Shown in pieces: positions 27,066 through 36,496 of a stretch of DNA of 64,000 bases. The notes beneath the pieces were generated by a model that ran no database searches, was not told the origin of the DNA, and saw only the letters and a program-made list of their open reading frames with translations. The stretch covers positions 4,526,001-4,590,000 of the forward strand of contig NZ_AP022584.1 of the NCBI RefSeq assembly GCF_010731675.1, given 5' to 3'. How positions within the stretch are numbered: the stretch's first letter is position 1; every line of letters starts with the position of its first letter. The translations under genes were made by a program, and so were the position numbers. The DNA comes from Mycobacterium marseillense (lineage in GTDB: Bacteria > Actinomycetota > Actinomycetes > Mycobacteriales > Mycobacteriaceae).

Positions 27066-28223
27066 CTATGGATATTTCGGTGTGTCCGGTTCCTGTCCGT
27101 TCGCCTGGTCTTTGGCGACGTCATTGAGCCGGTCGAGATTCGTAGCGACGTGGTCGAGTTCGTCTGAGTAGAGGTCGCTGTAGATGTTGGCGGTGACAGT
27201 CGGCGTCGAGTGCCCCATGGTCTTCTGGACGTAGCGGAGGTCGGCCCCGGATTTGCGGGCGAGGCTCGCGTAGGTGTGGCGCAGGTCGTGGATCGTCAAC
27301 GGCGCCAAGCCGGTTTGCTTGAGGGCTTTGTTCCAGTGGGTGTGTCTGCGCCAGTTGTTTGATCTGAGAAAGCCGCCGTTTGGTGAAGTGATCGCTTGTT
27401 CTTTAGGTGAGCGGTTTTCGATTCGTGGCTCGAGCGCGTCGATGACGATTTGGGGGAGTGGGACGGTTCGGACGGCGGCGCGAGTTTTCGGTGGCCCGAC
27501 GATAATTCGGCCCTCCACGTCCGGGGCGGCTTGGCGGACGTAGAGGCGGCGTGCTTTGAGGTCGATGTCGCCGACGCGCAGGCCGACGAGTTCGGACCAG
27601 CGCAGACCGGTAAAGGCCAGGATTGTGACGATGTCGCCTTGGCCGCCGCAGGCGGTTGCTAGGGCGGCGACTTCCGTAGCGGAGAGGTAGCGGTGACGTT
27701 CCCGCGCCGGCATCCGACCGGATGACACACCTTGGGCCGGGTTGATGTGAATTCGGCCGTCCTCGCGAGCCATGTCGAGAATCGAGCGCAGCAGCCGGAG
27801 CGTGGCGAGTCTGGCCCACGGGCCCACGGTGAGGCCGCCGATGAACTGCTGCACATCCTTCCGGCTGACCTCGTCGACCGGGACATGGCCGAAGCGCGGG
27901 CTGATACGCAGTTCCCAATGCTGCACGTAGCCGCTCCACGTCTTGGGGGAAACGGCCGGCTGCTTCGACGCGCTGTATTGCGTCCAGATAGCGGAGAGGC
28001 TGGCGCGGCCAAGTCTGGGGTCGAATCGTCGGGCGCCGATCGCCGACTCGCCGTCGCGATCCGCCTTGAACGCGCGCGCTTCCCGCATGGTGGCAAACGT
28101 CGATGATGTCTCGACCCATCCTGACGGGGAGTTTGGATCGCGCACCAGGTAGCGCACTTGGTAGCGCGCCTGGCCGGCTGAATTGGTCCGCTTTCGGATG
28201 CCGCGCGGTACTGATCCGGCCAC
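27066..28223 (-). CDS. int: Tyrosine site-specific integrase
   Basis: A 385-aa tyrosine recombinase with an SAM-like core-binding domain (about 75-155) and a catalytic domain (about 175-360). Catalytic residues are Arg in FTGLRWSELVGL, the HDLRHTYASLARKSG box (His and Arg), His in MGHSTPTVT and the Tyr nucleophile in ANIYSDLY. It directs recombination between the element's attP and tRNA-Phe. It starts at GTG directly after the xis stop (TAAGTG) and ends beside attL. Confidence 0.95.
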   Translation of the reverse strand: MAGSVPRGIRKRTNSAGQARYQVRYLVRDPNSPSGWVETSSTFATMREARAFKADRDGESAIGARRFDPRLGRASLSAIWTQYSASKQPAVSPKTWSGYVQHWELRISPRFGHVPVDEVSRKDVQQFIGGLTVGPWARLATLRLLRSILDMAREDGRIHINPAQGVSSGRMPARERHRYLSATEVAALATACGGQGDIVTILAFTGLRWSELVGLRVGDIDLKARRLYVRQAAPDVEGRIIVGPPKTRAAVRTVPLPQIVIDALEPRIENRSPKEQAITSPNGGFLRSNNWRRHTHWNKALKQTGLAPLTIHDLRHTYASLARKSGADLRYVQKTMGHSTPTVTANIYSDLYSDELDHVATNLDRLNDVAKDQANGQEPDTPKYP

Positions 28224-28454
28224 TTAGCGGTGCACCTGCTTGAGCCACGCGCGGACTTCCGCTGCGTCCCAACGTCTTACGCGATCAGATAGCGTGTAGC
28301 AGGGCGGCCCCACATCTGCGCCGTGTTCCCGTAGCGCGCCCCATCGGCTCACGGTGGCAGTGGACACGCCAAGCAGCTCCGCCACCTGTTCCGCTGTCAG
28401 AAGCTCTGGAAAGGTCGCTATCTTGGTGGTGGCGTTGATGCCAAGAGTTGCCAT
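28224..28454 (-). CDS. xis: Excisionase (MerR/Xis-type helix-turn-helix)
   Basis: A 76-aa DNA-binding protein with the HTH_17 pattern LLTAEQVAELLGVSTATVSR and a C-terminal RRWDAAEVRAWLKQV. I take the ATG at 28454, ten bases after the stop of the transfer gene, with GAGG upstream. It would bend DNA to turn the integrase toward excision. It abuts int with no spacer. Confidence 0.88.
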   Translation of the reverse strand: MATLGINATTKIATFPELLTAEQVAELLGVSTATVSRWGALREHGADVGPPCYTLSDRVRRWDAAEVRAWLKQVHR

Positions 28455-28464
28455 GCCGCTGTCC

Positions 28465-29811
28465 TCAGTTCTCTGCGGGACCAGTAGATCTTTGGCTCTT
28501 GAACCCGTATTCTTGTGCAACAGAACGGATTAACGAATCTGGCCAGTAGTCGGCACGTACTCGCATCGTTGATCCGTCTTCTGCGATGACGTATCCGGTC
28601 CCAGGTTCACTCGGGTTGATGCGGTGCGCGGGTGCGGCATCAGCGAGGCCATCACCCAGAACCATCGCGACTTCGTCGCGTGAACGCAGCCGCAATGCAA
28701 CGGTCTGGGTGAACAACCCGCGCATGGGCAGAATCTCCTTGCGGGGGTCCTGCATGAAGGCGGTGGCCACGAGGCCTACGGCCCTGCCCTTTGTCAGGAT
28801 GCGTGAGAGCGAGGCTGCAACTTGCTTCTTGAGGGCGACGTCTGTCATGTAAGCGGTCAAGCCCGCCAATTCATCGATGAGCAGCACCACGAGCGGTTCG
28901 GCGGTGCTCGGTGTGTGCGAACGCGCTTGGCCGGCCATCCTGCGGCCACGGCAATCCAGCAGCTCCTCCAACTTGTTGAGCAGGCTCGCGGCCTCGACCT
29001 CGGTCGTCGCGATCTTGCTGAATAGGGCGGAGCCGACTGACACTTCGATCCCGTACTTGAGGTCGACGGCGAAAAGCCGCACGGTTCCTGACCTGATGGC
29101 CGGGCCTAAGCCGCCTGCAATGCCCCAAAAAATGGAGCCCTTGCCCGCTCCTGAGCACCCGACAGTGAGGGTGTGGAGGCCAGCGACGCGGAGAATCCAA
29201 GCCGAGCCGTTCTCCCGTCGGCCAATCTTAACGGCAGTTGCCTCGGTGCAGGCTGGCCGTCTAGCAGTCTTGATGGCCGACAGCTGTTGTCGCATAACAA
29301 ATTCCATGCGAACCGTCCCGGGTGCTACCACCGTGGAACGGGCGGAATGTGCCCCGACAGCGTCGCGGATCGCGGGGACCGCGTTTTCGAGGTCATCGAC
29401 TGTCTGGCCCGTTCGTGTGCGGACGGTCATGTGCAGGCAGTGATCGGAGATGCTCACCCCGAGAAGGCGAGGGTGGGTCCAGACTGTCTTCGTCGTGGTC
29501 TTGCCCTGCGAGTCCGTACGTGCGACGCGCTCGGAAGTCGACAGCCCGCAGGCCTTGGCAACTCGCGGCCAAGAGGTCAACGCCCATAGCAGCCATCGGA
29601 TCCGCCGCGCAGGGGTTGCGACATAGCGCCCAAATGTGGCGGGCGAACGCAGTCTCCAAACGACGAGCGAAAGGGTGACCACGCCGGTCACCGCGGTGAG
29701 CCATGTGGCGCCGACCGTCAGTAGGTGCGTGAGGTCAAAGAGGTCCGTCCCGGCGTCGGGATCTGGAATCGAATACGGATCGCTAGGTACTACGGGGTCG
29801 TACGGACTCAT
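28465..29811 (-). CDS. FtsK/SpoIIIE-family conjugal transfer ATPase (TraSA-like)
   Basis: A 448-aa membrane ATPase. Two helices lie near the N-terminus (about 30-55 and 75-90). The FtsK domain has Walker A GCSGAGKGSIFWGI and Walker B PLVVLLIDELAGL, with ALRLRSRDEVAMVLGDG near the end. Single proteins of this type move double-stranded plasmid DNA between mycelia in Streptomyces. The ATG start overlaps the Pra-like stop in ATGA; the N-terminal 59-codon extension is discarded. Confidence 0.9.
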   Translation of the reverse strand: MSPYDPVVPSDPYSIPDPDAGTDLFDLTHLLTVGATWLTAVTGVVTLSLVVWRLRSPATFGRYVATPARRIRWLLWALTSWPRVAKACGLSTSERVARTDSQGKTTTKTVWTHPRLLGVSISDHCLHMTVRTRTGQTVDDLENAVPAIRDAVGAHSARSTVVAPGTVRMEFVMRQQLSAIKTARRPACTEATAVKIGRRENGSAWILRVAGLHTLTVGCSGAGKGSIFWGIAGGLGPAIRSGTVRLFAVDLKYGIEVSVGSALFSKIATTEVEAASLLNKLEELLDCRGRRMAGQARSHTPSTAEPLVVLLIDELAGLTAYMTDVALKKQVAASLSRILTKGRAVGLVATAFMQDPRKEILPMRGLFTQTVALRLRSRDEVAMVLGDGLADAAPAHRINPSEPGTGYVIAEDGSTMRVRADYWPDSLIRSVAQEYGFKSQRSTGPAEN

Positions 29812-30230
29812 GCTGACGCCCGGTCTGCCGCTGAGGACCCCGCCTTGCCAGTGTCCGCGGTCATGCTCGAGGCCCGAAACGACCACGCAATGCGGCCGGA
29901 TTCGCTCGAACGGTCCACGTACGGCAACACGCACAACTCTTCGAAAATCACTGGTGTAAAAGGCATTCCGGCAGTGTTCTGTGGGCACACAGGCTGCTTG
30001 GGCGTTGCGAACTTGACGGTCAGGGTGCGTGCCCGCTTGCTCGCGGCCGGATCACCGTCGAGGACTTCCACCTGCCACAACGGCAGGCCTGATTCTCGAT
30101 CAGTCGCCTGAACCTTGTTGTCTTTCGTTGACCGCTCGTAATCGATCACCGGCGTCACATCTGACACCACGAACGCTTTGTGTGGGAAAACCTGCTGGTG
30201 GGACAGCTTGAGCCACTTCGGCACAGACAC
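29808..30230 (-). CDS. Pra-like plasmid replication/integration/excision activator
   Basis: A 140-aa protein of the family that precedes tra genes in AICEs. Hallmarks are SGLPLWQVEVLDGDP in the middle, TLTVKF and MPFTPVIFEELCVLPYVD later, and a Ser/Ala-rich tail. In pSAM2, Pra switches on rep, xis and int. I take the GTG at 30230 with AAAGG 8 nt upstream. A copy of the GntR operator word lies 46 bp upstream, so it is predicted to be repressed by the GntR protein. Confidence 0.75.
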   Translation of the reverse strand: MSVPKWLKLSHQQVFPHKAFVVSDVTPVIDYERSTKDNKVQATDRESGLPLWQVEVLDGDPAASKRARTLTVKFATPKQPVCPQNTAGMPFTPVIFEELCVLPYVDRSSESGRIAWSFRASSMTADTGKAGSSAADRASA

Positions 30231-30255
30231 TTTGTCGACCTTTCGTAGAACTGCT

Positions 30256-30286
30256 CTAGACAAGTTGAGGGTACATAGTCGTCTAG
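30256..30286. promoter_or_regulatory. Predicted GntR operator upstream of the Pra-transfer operon
   Basis: CTAGAC (30256-30261) and GTCTAG (30281-30286) form an inverted pair, and the right half TAGTCGTCTAG is the exact reverse complement of 11 bases in the operator at 31132-31142. Confidence 0.6.
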
Positions 30287-30329
30287 AGGAGTGCAACGGG
30301 CGACGCGTGATTCGTGTGAGACTTTGCGC

Positions 30330-31124
30330 TCAGCGGGCCGGGAACTCGTATTCGAGCAGGTAGGCGGAGGCCACCTTCACGGTGTCGCAGACCTCCACCG
30401 CCACGTCATCGGTGTCGTAAGCGGTTCGCAACACCGTAAGCACCGGAACTCCTGAGTCAAGCTCCAGCTGCCGCCGTTCTTCAGGAGTGGGCATCCGAGC
30501 GGCGACTTCTTCAGTGAAGCGAGCAAGCACATGACCGTGCTCTTCTAAGCGCGCGTAGATACCACCGGGTCCGGTATCCAGCTGCTCGATCCTCGTGCCT
30601 TCGGCAAATGCCGCCGGAATGTACGAGACGGCCGTCTCGACGGGTCGCCCATTCGCCAGGTAACGCCTCGATCTCACGACAATGTCATCGCCGTCTGAAA
30701 CTCGAAGGCGCTCAGCCACAAACGAATTCGGCCTCTCTCGGCTCACAACGATGTTGTCCACCTGCGGCGCGAAATCGGATTTCTCCGCCTCGACGGTAAA
30801 TGCAGCCTTGCCCTCGGCGCGGTGCTGTCGTGCGAATCGATCAGACGCTAGTCTGCGGATTCGAGGTTCCGGGCGGACGAACACCCCGCGGCCGTGTTGT
30901 GAGATGACCAATCCGTCGGAACGAAGCTCCTGCACCGCTTGTCTTACAGTCATGCGCGCTACACCGAAATGTTCGATCAGTTCCGCCTCGGACGGCAGTC
31001 GCTCCCCGGGTGCGAGCCGATTGGAACTGATCGCCTCTCGCAGTATGCCCGCGATTTGCCGATATGGCGGTTTGTCATCGCCTCGATCGATTTGTCCAAG
31101 TTGCAGCACCCGCGAGCCTTCCAT
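30330..31124 (-). CDS. GntR-family repressor with UTRA domain (KorSA-like)
   Basis: A 264-aa regulator. The winged HTH (about 18-85) has PPYRQIAGILREAISSNRLA, GERLPSEAELIEHFGVARMT and VISQHGRGVFV, and the UTRA ligand domain covers about 110-255. KorSA in pSAM2 represses pra and keeps the element integrated. The ATG start at 31124 is 8 bp from the palindrome at 31132, so it should also repress itself and the divergent NUDIX gene. Confidence 0.9.
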   Translation of the reverse strand: MEGSRVLQLGQIDRGDDKPPYRQIAGILREAISSNRLAPGERLPSEAELIEHFGVARMTVRQAVQELRSDGLVISQHGRGVFVRPEPRIRRLASDRFARQHRAEGKAAFTVEAEKSDFAPQVDNIVVSRERPNSFVAERLRVSDGDDIVVRSRRYLANGRPVETAVSYIPAAFAEGTRIEQLDTGPGGIYARLEEHGHVLARFTEEVAARMPTPEERRQLELDSGVPVLTVLRTAYDTDDVAVEVCDTVKVASAYLLEYEFPAR

Positions 31125-31131
31125 TACATGT

Positions 31132-31148
31132 CTAGACGACTAGTCTAG
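31132..31148. promoter_or_regulatory. Palindromic operator between GntR and NUDIX genes
   Basis: Perfect 6-bp arms, CTAGAC and GTCTAG, flank GACTA. Eleven bases (CTAGACGACTA) recur inverted at 30276-30286, before the Pra-like gene, tying both promoters to one repressor. Confidence 0.65.
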
Positions 31149-31202
31149 GAAGCCAGTCAACCCGTGTCACCTCCGACGGCATCGAACAATGGAGACCGAA
31201 CG

Positions 31203-31631
31203 ATGGGAACCACTCCTAAACACTCAGTCAGTGTCGCCGGCATCGTCGTACGTGGCGATGATCGCATTCTCGTGATCCGGCGAGATGACAACGGCCACTG
31301 GGAAGCCCCCGGTGGCGTACTCGAACTGGACGAATCCTTCGAGGATGGTGTGCGGCGGGAAGTCCTCGAGGAAACTGGATTGAAGGTCACGGTGCAACGT
31401 CTTACCGGCGTCTACAAGAACCTCAAGCAGGGGATTGTCGCGTTGGTCTACCGCTGCAGTCCTGCCGCTGGCGACACGCACCCGACTGCCGAAGCCCGGG
31501 AAGTCCGTTGGATGGCGAAAGAAGAAGTTCAGTCTGAGATGAGCCCTGCTTTCGCCGTGCGCGTTCTGGACGCATTCGACGAATATCCGCACTCGCGTGC
31601 CCACGATGGAGCCAACGTTCTTTCAGAGTAG
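31203..31631 (+). CDS. NUDIX hydrolase (Pif-like)
   Basis: A 142-aa protein with a complete Nudix box, GGVLELDESFEDGVRREV followed by LEETGL (G-x5-E-x7-R-E-x2-E-E-x-G). ATG at 31203 with GGAG 8 nt upstream. In pSAM2 a NUDIX protein, Pif, blocks transfer between cells that already hold the element; the same role here is inference from position beside the KorSA-like gene. A housekeeping nucleotide-cleaning role is the alternative. Confidence 0.88.
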   Translation: MGTTPKHSVSVAGIVVRGDDRILVIRRDDNGHWEAPGGVLELDESFEDGVRREVLEETGLKVTVQRLTGVYKNLKQGIVALVYRCSPAAGDTHPTAEAREVRWMAKEEVQSEMSPAFAVRVLDAFDEYPHSRAHDGANVLSE

Positions 31632-31699
31632 AGACTGTGACGGGGCCACATTGCGTTTAGCCGGCCAACCGTATGCCCCGAGTTCAAAGCGGTCTACTT

Positions 31700-32299
31700 T
31701 CAATCGAATCCAGCCAACGTGACTCTCAAAGCTTCTTTCAACTGAACGTGCAGCGGTGGCTTCGTTTCAGTGTCTGAGCTCAGCCAGCGCCGAAGTATGA
31801 ATTGTGCGGTGGCCAAACCCGTGTGGACCAGCAGCGAGGGACGGATGTCGGATGCCGCATCGACGCCCATCCTTGTGGCGACGAGTTCGACGAGCTTGCG
31901 GTCATCGTTGTCGCTGATCAGTACCGATTCGCTCAGTAGGTGGGGGGCGGTCAGTATGGCTCGTTGCCAGTAGTGCGGGTTCGGATTGGTTTTGTCCCAG
32001 GCGGTTTCGGCAAACAACGCGATCAGCGCCTCGGCTGCCGATTGGTCCGACGGCTGAGCGCCGTAGGCACCAACGATTTCGGCGACCGCCTGCCGCAACG
32101 GCGCGACAAGAAGGTCGTCCTTCGTAGGCGCGTAACGGAAGTAAGTACTGATGGATATCCCGGCACTGGCAGCGATGTCCTCAGTGGTCACAGCAGCAAA
32201 TCCACGTTCGGCAAAAAGTTGGTGCGCGGTGCCCTGGATCTGCGAGAGCAACTCGGCACGGCGTCGGTCCCTTAACGAGCCAGTATTTGCGGAGGGCAT
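31700..32299 (-). CDS. TetR/AcrR family regulator (cargo)
   Basis: A 199-aa regulator with an HTH at about 20-65 (FAERGFAAVTTEDIAASAGI, then SISTYFRYAPTKDDLL) and a divergent ligand domain. ATG at 32299 with GAAGG upstream; the 25-codon extension is discarded. It is in the same orientation as, and downstream of, the hydrolase and MmpL genes, 157 bp away. It may regulate the transporter together with or against the second TetR at 37287. Confidence 0.85.
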   Translation of the reverse strand: MPSANTGSLRDRRRAELLSQIQGTAHQLFAERGFAAVTTEDIAASAGISISTYFRYAPTKDDLLVAPLRQAVAEIVGAYGAQPSDQSAAEALIALFAETAWDKTNPNPHYWQRAILTAPHLLSESVLISDNDDRKLVELVATRMGVDAASDIRPSLLVHTGLATAQFILRRWLSSDTETKPPLHVQLKEALRVTLAGFD

Positions 32300-32455
32300 G
32301 ACATCGCCTTCGTCAATCCGACATTCCCAGATGCTTCCTGAGTTATGGTACGAACAGTAGCGTAGCGAAACCAACAGTACTAGGGGGGTTCACTTGCTGG
32401 TCTCGCAGTGTTGGGGGCCCAGCAGGCGACGCGGGTTTCACGGGAAAAGACCGTC

Positions 32456-33346
32456 TCACAAAAATACGCGGCGGTCGAGGAAGTCGGTGACAGCGCTGGT
32501 GAAGGCGTCGTTGTCGTCGCCGGCAACCATATGACCTGTGCCCGTCACGTCAGTTGTTTCGGCGTGCGGGACGAGTTCGAGGAATTCGTTGACCGTTTCC
32601 TCGGAGACGACGTCTGAAAGCGCGCCCCGCACTAACAGCGTCGGGGCCGTGATTCGACGTGCTCCTTCGGCGAGAAACCCGCTGATCGCCTCGAACTCCT
32701 CGGTGTCGGTCATGAGTTCGCCTTGCAGGACATCGAAGTTGGAGCTGATGAAGGCTGGGTCCCAGCGCCAGACCCATCGACCGTCGCTACGTTGGCGCAG
32801 AACTTTGTGCAGACCGTCGAGATTTTCGGGTCGCGGTCGGCGCGGGTTGTATTCGGCGATGATGTCGGCGGCATCGGTGAGTGTGCCGAAGCCGTCGGGG
32901 TGGGCGGCCATGAACGACACGATGCGACGGGCCCCGTGGAACTCCATCCTCGGGGTGATGTCGACGAGAATAACGGCTGCCCACAGCCCGGCTGGGGCCA
33001 GCAGGTGGGTTGCCAGGATGGTTAGCCCACCCAGCGACGCGCCAACGAGGGCAGGGGGACTCTCGGTGCCGACGTGTTCTCGAACCGAGAGCAGATCGGC
33101 GACGAACTTTTCGACGTCGTATTGTCCGCTCGGGTCCCAGTCGCTGTCGCCGTGGCCGCGGGTGTCGTACGCGATGACGGTGTAGCCATGGGCGTGGAGG
33201 CGACGAGCTGTGGTGGCCCAGGCGTGGCGGTTTTGGCCGCCGCCATGGAGGAGCAACACCACGGGACCAGTCGTGGGGTGCCGGTAGCAATCCGCCACGA
33301 GAGTGATGCCGTCGCGCGTGTGGATGCGCTCCTGAGTAAGTGTCAT
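32456..33346 (-). CDS. Alpha/beta-fold hydrolase (cargo)
   Basis: A 296-aa alpha/beta hydrolase. Oxyanion HGGG lies near residue 34, the nucleophile elbow is LVGASLGGLT (Ser about 103), the acid is in LVRGALSDVV and the His in GTGHMVAGDD. It is soluble, without a signal peptide. It lies 72 bp behind the MmpL gene in the same direction, which suggests it acts on the transporter's substrate, such as a lipid or ester; the actual substrate is unknown. Confidence 0.88.
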   Translation of the reverse strand: MTLTQERIHTRDGITLVADCYRHPTTGPVVLLLHGGGQNRHAWATTARRLHAHGYTVIAYDTRGHGDSDWDPSGQYDVEKFVADLLSVREHVGTESPPALVGASLGGLTILATHLLAPAGLWAAVILVDITPRMEFHGARRIVSFMAAHPDGFGTLTDAADIIAEYNPRRPRPENLDGLHKVLRQRSDGRWVWRWDPAFISSNFDVLQGELMTDTEEFEAISGFLAEGARRITAPTLLVRGALSDVVSEETVNEFLELVPHAETTDVTGTGHMVAGDDNDAFTSAVTDFLDRRVFL

Positions 33347-33418
33347 GTAATCCGCGCCCCTTTGGGCGCAAGGTCCACGCCCGTCACGCTGCGTTGTCCC
33401 TCAGGTGACATGTCATCG

Positions 33419-36400
33419 TCAGCGTGCTCTGGCGCGCGGGGCCAAGGGCTTCCGTTGAGGCCACCAGCTGGCCTCACCGAGCAATGTGGCGATCGCGGGA
33501 ACCGTGAGGGTGCGGACCACGAAGGTGTCCAGGAGTAGGCCGCAGCCGATGATGAGTCCGGCTTGGAGCATGATCGCGACGGACCCGACCATAAGGCCGA
33601 ACATGCTGGCCGCGAAGATGAGCCCGGCCGAGGTGATGACTGAGCCGGTGTTCGCGACCGTGCGCAGCACGCCGACGCGAATGTTGTGAGCGGATTCCTC
33701 GCGTAGCCGCGAGATCAGCAGCATGTTGTAGTCGGCGCCCACCGCGACCAGGATGATGAACGCCAAAAGCGGAACGGGCCAAGCGATTTGCTTGCCCAGG
33801 CCGTATTGGAAGACCAGTGTGCCGATGCCCAGTGCGGCTGCGTAGTTGAGTACGACCGTACCGAGCAGGTAGAGCGGGGCCACCACGGCACGTAGCAGAA
33901 CGACGAGGGTCAACCCGACGATGACGAGTGTGGCGATGGCCAGTAGGTGAAAGTCGGCCGACAGGAGGCGCTGGATATCGGAATTGACGGCGGGGAAGCC
34001 GGCCATCGATATCCGGGCGTGAGCCAGCGAGGTGTTGGGGCGTGCGGCATCGGCAACGTGCGTGATCTTCTGCGCGAGATCCATCGCTTCGCTGCTGTAG
34101 GGGTTGTAGCTAGATTCGATGGCGAAGCGCGCGGTCTTGCCGTCAGCGGATAGAAAGTGCTTTGCCACATCGGAGAACTGGCGATTCTCGAAGGCGTTAG
34201 CGGGAAGGTAGAAGCCGCTGGAGTTGTCCGAACCGGCGCTGGATCGCGCGGAATTCTGTAGCTGGGTGGCGATCTGACTCATGCCGGACAACATTTCGAT
34301 GTTGCTGTCGGCGAGGGTGTGCACACCGGTGGCTAGGGCTTGTGCTCCCGACGCGAGCTGGCTGATGCCGTTTTGAAGGCGGCCGATGTTGCCGGCCATG
34401 TCGGCGGGATCGCCAAGCGCTCCGAAGGCCTTGTCCAGCGAAGTGACTGTGCGCTGCAGGTCTGCCACGGTGCCGCCTGCATTATTGGCATCGGGCTGGT
34501 ACAAATCGCCGAGGTCGGCGAGCTGGCTGAAAAAGCCGCCATCGCGCAAAGTCACCAAGATCCGTACCTGGTCGCGGATCTGGGCACACTCGGGGGTGGT
34601 GGCACACCAGGGGGAGGTGTTGAGCGCACCGACCAGCGGGTCGATGGTGGCGATCGCTTGTTGGGCTTGTTGAGCTTCTTGGCGTAGCCCGGGCCCGGTT
34701 CGAATAGCTTGGTCGACGGTCGGTGTGGTAGCCGAAAGCTGCTGCAGCAGCTGGCGAAAGCGCTGAAATTGTGGCCCGCTGGACTGGGCTTGGGTAAGGA
34801 TCCCGGTCAGCGGAGTCAGCGCCGTGCGCAGGGTGGTGTCAAGTTGCGCCAGGCCGCCCGCGAGTTGGTCGGCGCCACCGGTGAGTTTGGTGAGATCGGT
34901 CTTGTGGGCGTCTCCTTTGGCGACGGCATCGGCCATCTTGGTGCCGATCTGGCCGTTCTGCCAAGAAAGCTGTGCCTGGTCCAGTCGCGCCCCGGTAGGC
35001 CGGGTGACGCCGGAAACTTTGGTGACACCTGGCAATTGCGACACGCGAGACGCCATTTCGTCCAGGTCGGCCAGGCTTTTACCGGTGCGCATATCGGTCG
35101 GTGATTCGACGACCATGAACTGCGTGATAACGATATCTTTGCGAAAGTGCCTGTCCAGCAGATGATAACCCTCGTTGCTGGCGGTCGTTTCCGGCTGGCC
35201 TTGACGGTCGTCATAGCTCATGCGCATGGTCAGCGCCACAGCAGCTAGCCCTAACACGAGAGCCAGGCTGGCGGCCAGCAATGGGCCGGGCCGGCGGACT
35301 ACGGCCACCGCGATCCAGTTCCAGTAGCGGCGTGTGCGGTCGGCTTTGGGCTCGCCGATGCCGCGTTTAGCGGCCAGCGCCAACACCGGTGGGAACAACG
35401 TCACGGTGGCCGCGACTCCGACGAAGACGGCTATCGCACACGCTGGGCCCAGCGCGCCAAAAACGCTCAGCTTTGCAAACACCATGGCCAAAAATGCAAA
35501 CGCCACAGTCGCCGCGGAGGCCAGGATTACGCGCCCGATGGTGGCGGTCGCATTGATCACCGCGAGGTCGGGCGAGACCCCCTGGCGGCGTTGCTCGTGA
35601 TACCGGCTGATCAAAAACACCGAATAATCGGTGCCGGCGCCCAACAGAATCGCCGTCATGAACGCGATGGTGAATTGCGACACCGGCATCCCCGCTTCGC
35701 CCAGCCCCGAGAGCACTCCGCGCCCTACCCCAAGACTGACGCCGATAACCACCAGTGGCAGCAACGCGGTAAACAATGACCTATAGATGACCAGCAAAAT
35801 CAGCGCAATCAGCCCCGCGGTCACCACAGAAATGACAATCAAATCCTGCTCAGCCGAATCAATTTGATCGCTGAACGTCGCGGGAGGGCCGGTTACGCGA
35901 ACCGTCGTGGACGTACCGTTAAACGACTGGGCGGCGATAGCGCGCACCACCTGGACGGATTCTGCCGCCTTCGGATCGCCGAGTGTGCCCGCCACCCCGA
36001 CCGGCAGATACCATGCCTTGCCGTCCTGGCTCACCGCCTGACCGGCAGTAACCGGGTCGGCCAACAGATCCTGAACCAGTCGCACATGCTTGGAATCGGC
36101 ACGCAACCGCGAAACCATCGCGTTGTAACGCTGACGCACCGGCGCAGTCAGGCCCGTCGGGTCCTCTACCGCGACGAAGACGGTTGTCTTGGATCCCTGC
36201 TCGCCGAATGCGATCCCCATCCGGTCCACGGTTTGCAGCGAGGGCGCATCAGGAGGGATGAGATTCACCGACTGCTGCTTTACGACGATCTCCAATTGCG
36301 GGAACAGCACGGCTAAGACGCCGGCAGCCACCACCCACGCGGCGATGACCAGAACCTTGTGCCGGATACTGAACCGCGCTAAGCGGGCAAGCCGGTCGCT

Positions 36401-36496
36401 GTAAACGCCCTCACCAGCGGTGACCTTGCGGAGTTGTTCCCGGACCGGCCGACTCAAGGTCGCCACGCCCGACGAAACCCACCCGGTATCTACCAT
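33419..36496 (-). CDS. MmpL-family RND transporter (cargo)
   Basis: A 1025-aa membrane protein. One helix lies at about 48-68, followed by a periplasmic porter domain and five to six helices at about 210-385. A second, larger porter domain (about 430-805) includes a Gln/Ala-rich coiled segment, and a second helix bundle covers about 820-1005. MMPL hallmarks are GAGTDYSVFLISRYHEQRR and GADYNMLLISRLREES. Such proteins export lipids, siderophores or drugs. It is full length, has no mmpS partner nearby, and is the largest gene of the element. Confidence 0.9.
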   Translation of the reverse strand: MVDTGWVSSGVATLSRPVREQLRKVTAGEGVYSDRLARLARFSIRHKVLVIAAWVVAAGVLAVLFPQLEIVVKQQSVNLIPPDAPSLQTVDRMGIAFGEQGSKTTVFVAVEDPTGLTAPVRQRYNAMVSRLRADSKHVRLVQDLLADPVTAGQAVSQDGKAWYLPVGVAGTLGDPKAAESVQVVRAIAAQSFNGTSTTVRVTGPPATFSDQIDSAEQDLIVISVVTAGLIALILLVIYRSLFTALLPLVVIGVSLGVGRGVLSGLGEAGMPVSQFTIAFMTAILLGAGTDYSVFLISRYHEQRRQGVSPDLAVINATATIGRVILASAATVAFAFLAMVFAKLSVFGALGPACAIAVFVGVAATVTLFPPVLALAAKRGIGEPKADRTRRYWNWIAVAVVRRPGPLLAASLALVLGLAAVALTMRMSYDDRQGQPETTASNEGYHLLDRHFRKDIVITQFMVVESPTDMRTGKSLADLDEMASRVSQLPGVTKVSGVTRPTGARLDQAQLSWQNGQIGTKMADAVAKGDAHKTDLTKLTGGADQLAGGLAQLDTTLRTALTPLTGILTQAQSSGPQFQRFRQLLQQLSATTPTVDQAIRTGPGLRQEAQQAQQAIATIDPLVGALNTSPWCATTPECAQIRDQVRILVTLRDGGFFSQLADLGDLYQPDANNAGGTVADLQRTVTSLDKAFGALGDPADMAGNIGRLQNGISQLASGAQALATGVHTLADSNIEMLSGMSQIATQLQNSARSSAGSDNSSGFYLPANAFENRQFSDVAKHFLSADGKTARFAIESSYNPYSSEAMDLAQKITHVADAARPNTSLAHARISMAGFPAVNSDIQRLLSADFHLLAIATLVIVGLTLVVLLRAVVAPLYLLGTVVLNYAAALGIGTLVFQYGLGKQIAWPVPLLAFIILVAVGADYNMLLISRLREESAHNIRVGVLRTVANTGSVITSAGLIFAASMFGLMVGSVAIMLQAGLIIGCGLLLDTFVVRTLTVPAIATLLGEASWWPQRKPLAPRARAR

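Noticed and set aside
26590..27124. Several 80-100-aa frames across the tRNA cluster
   Set aside because: They overlap complete tRNA cloverleaves on either strand and are produced by them.
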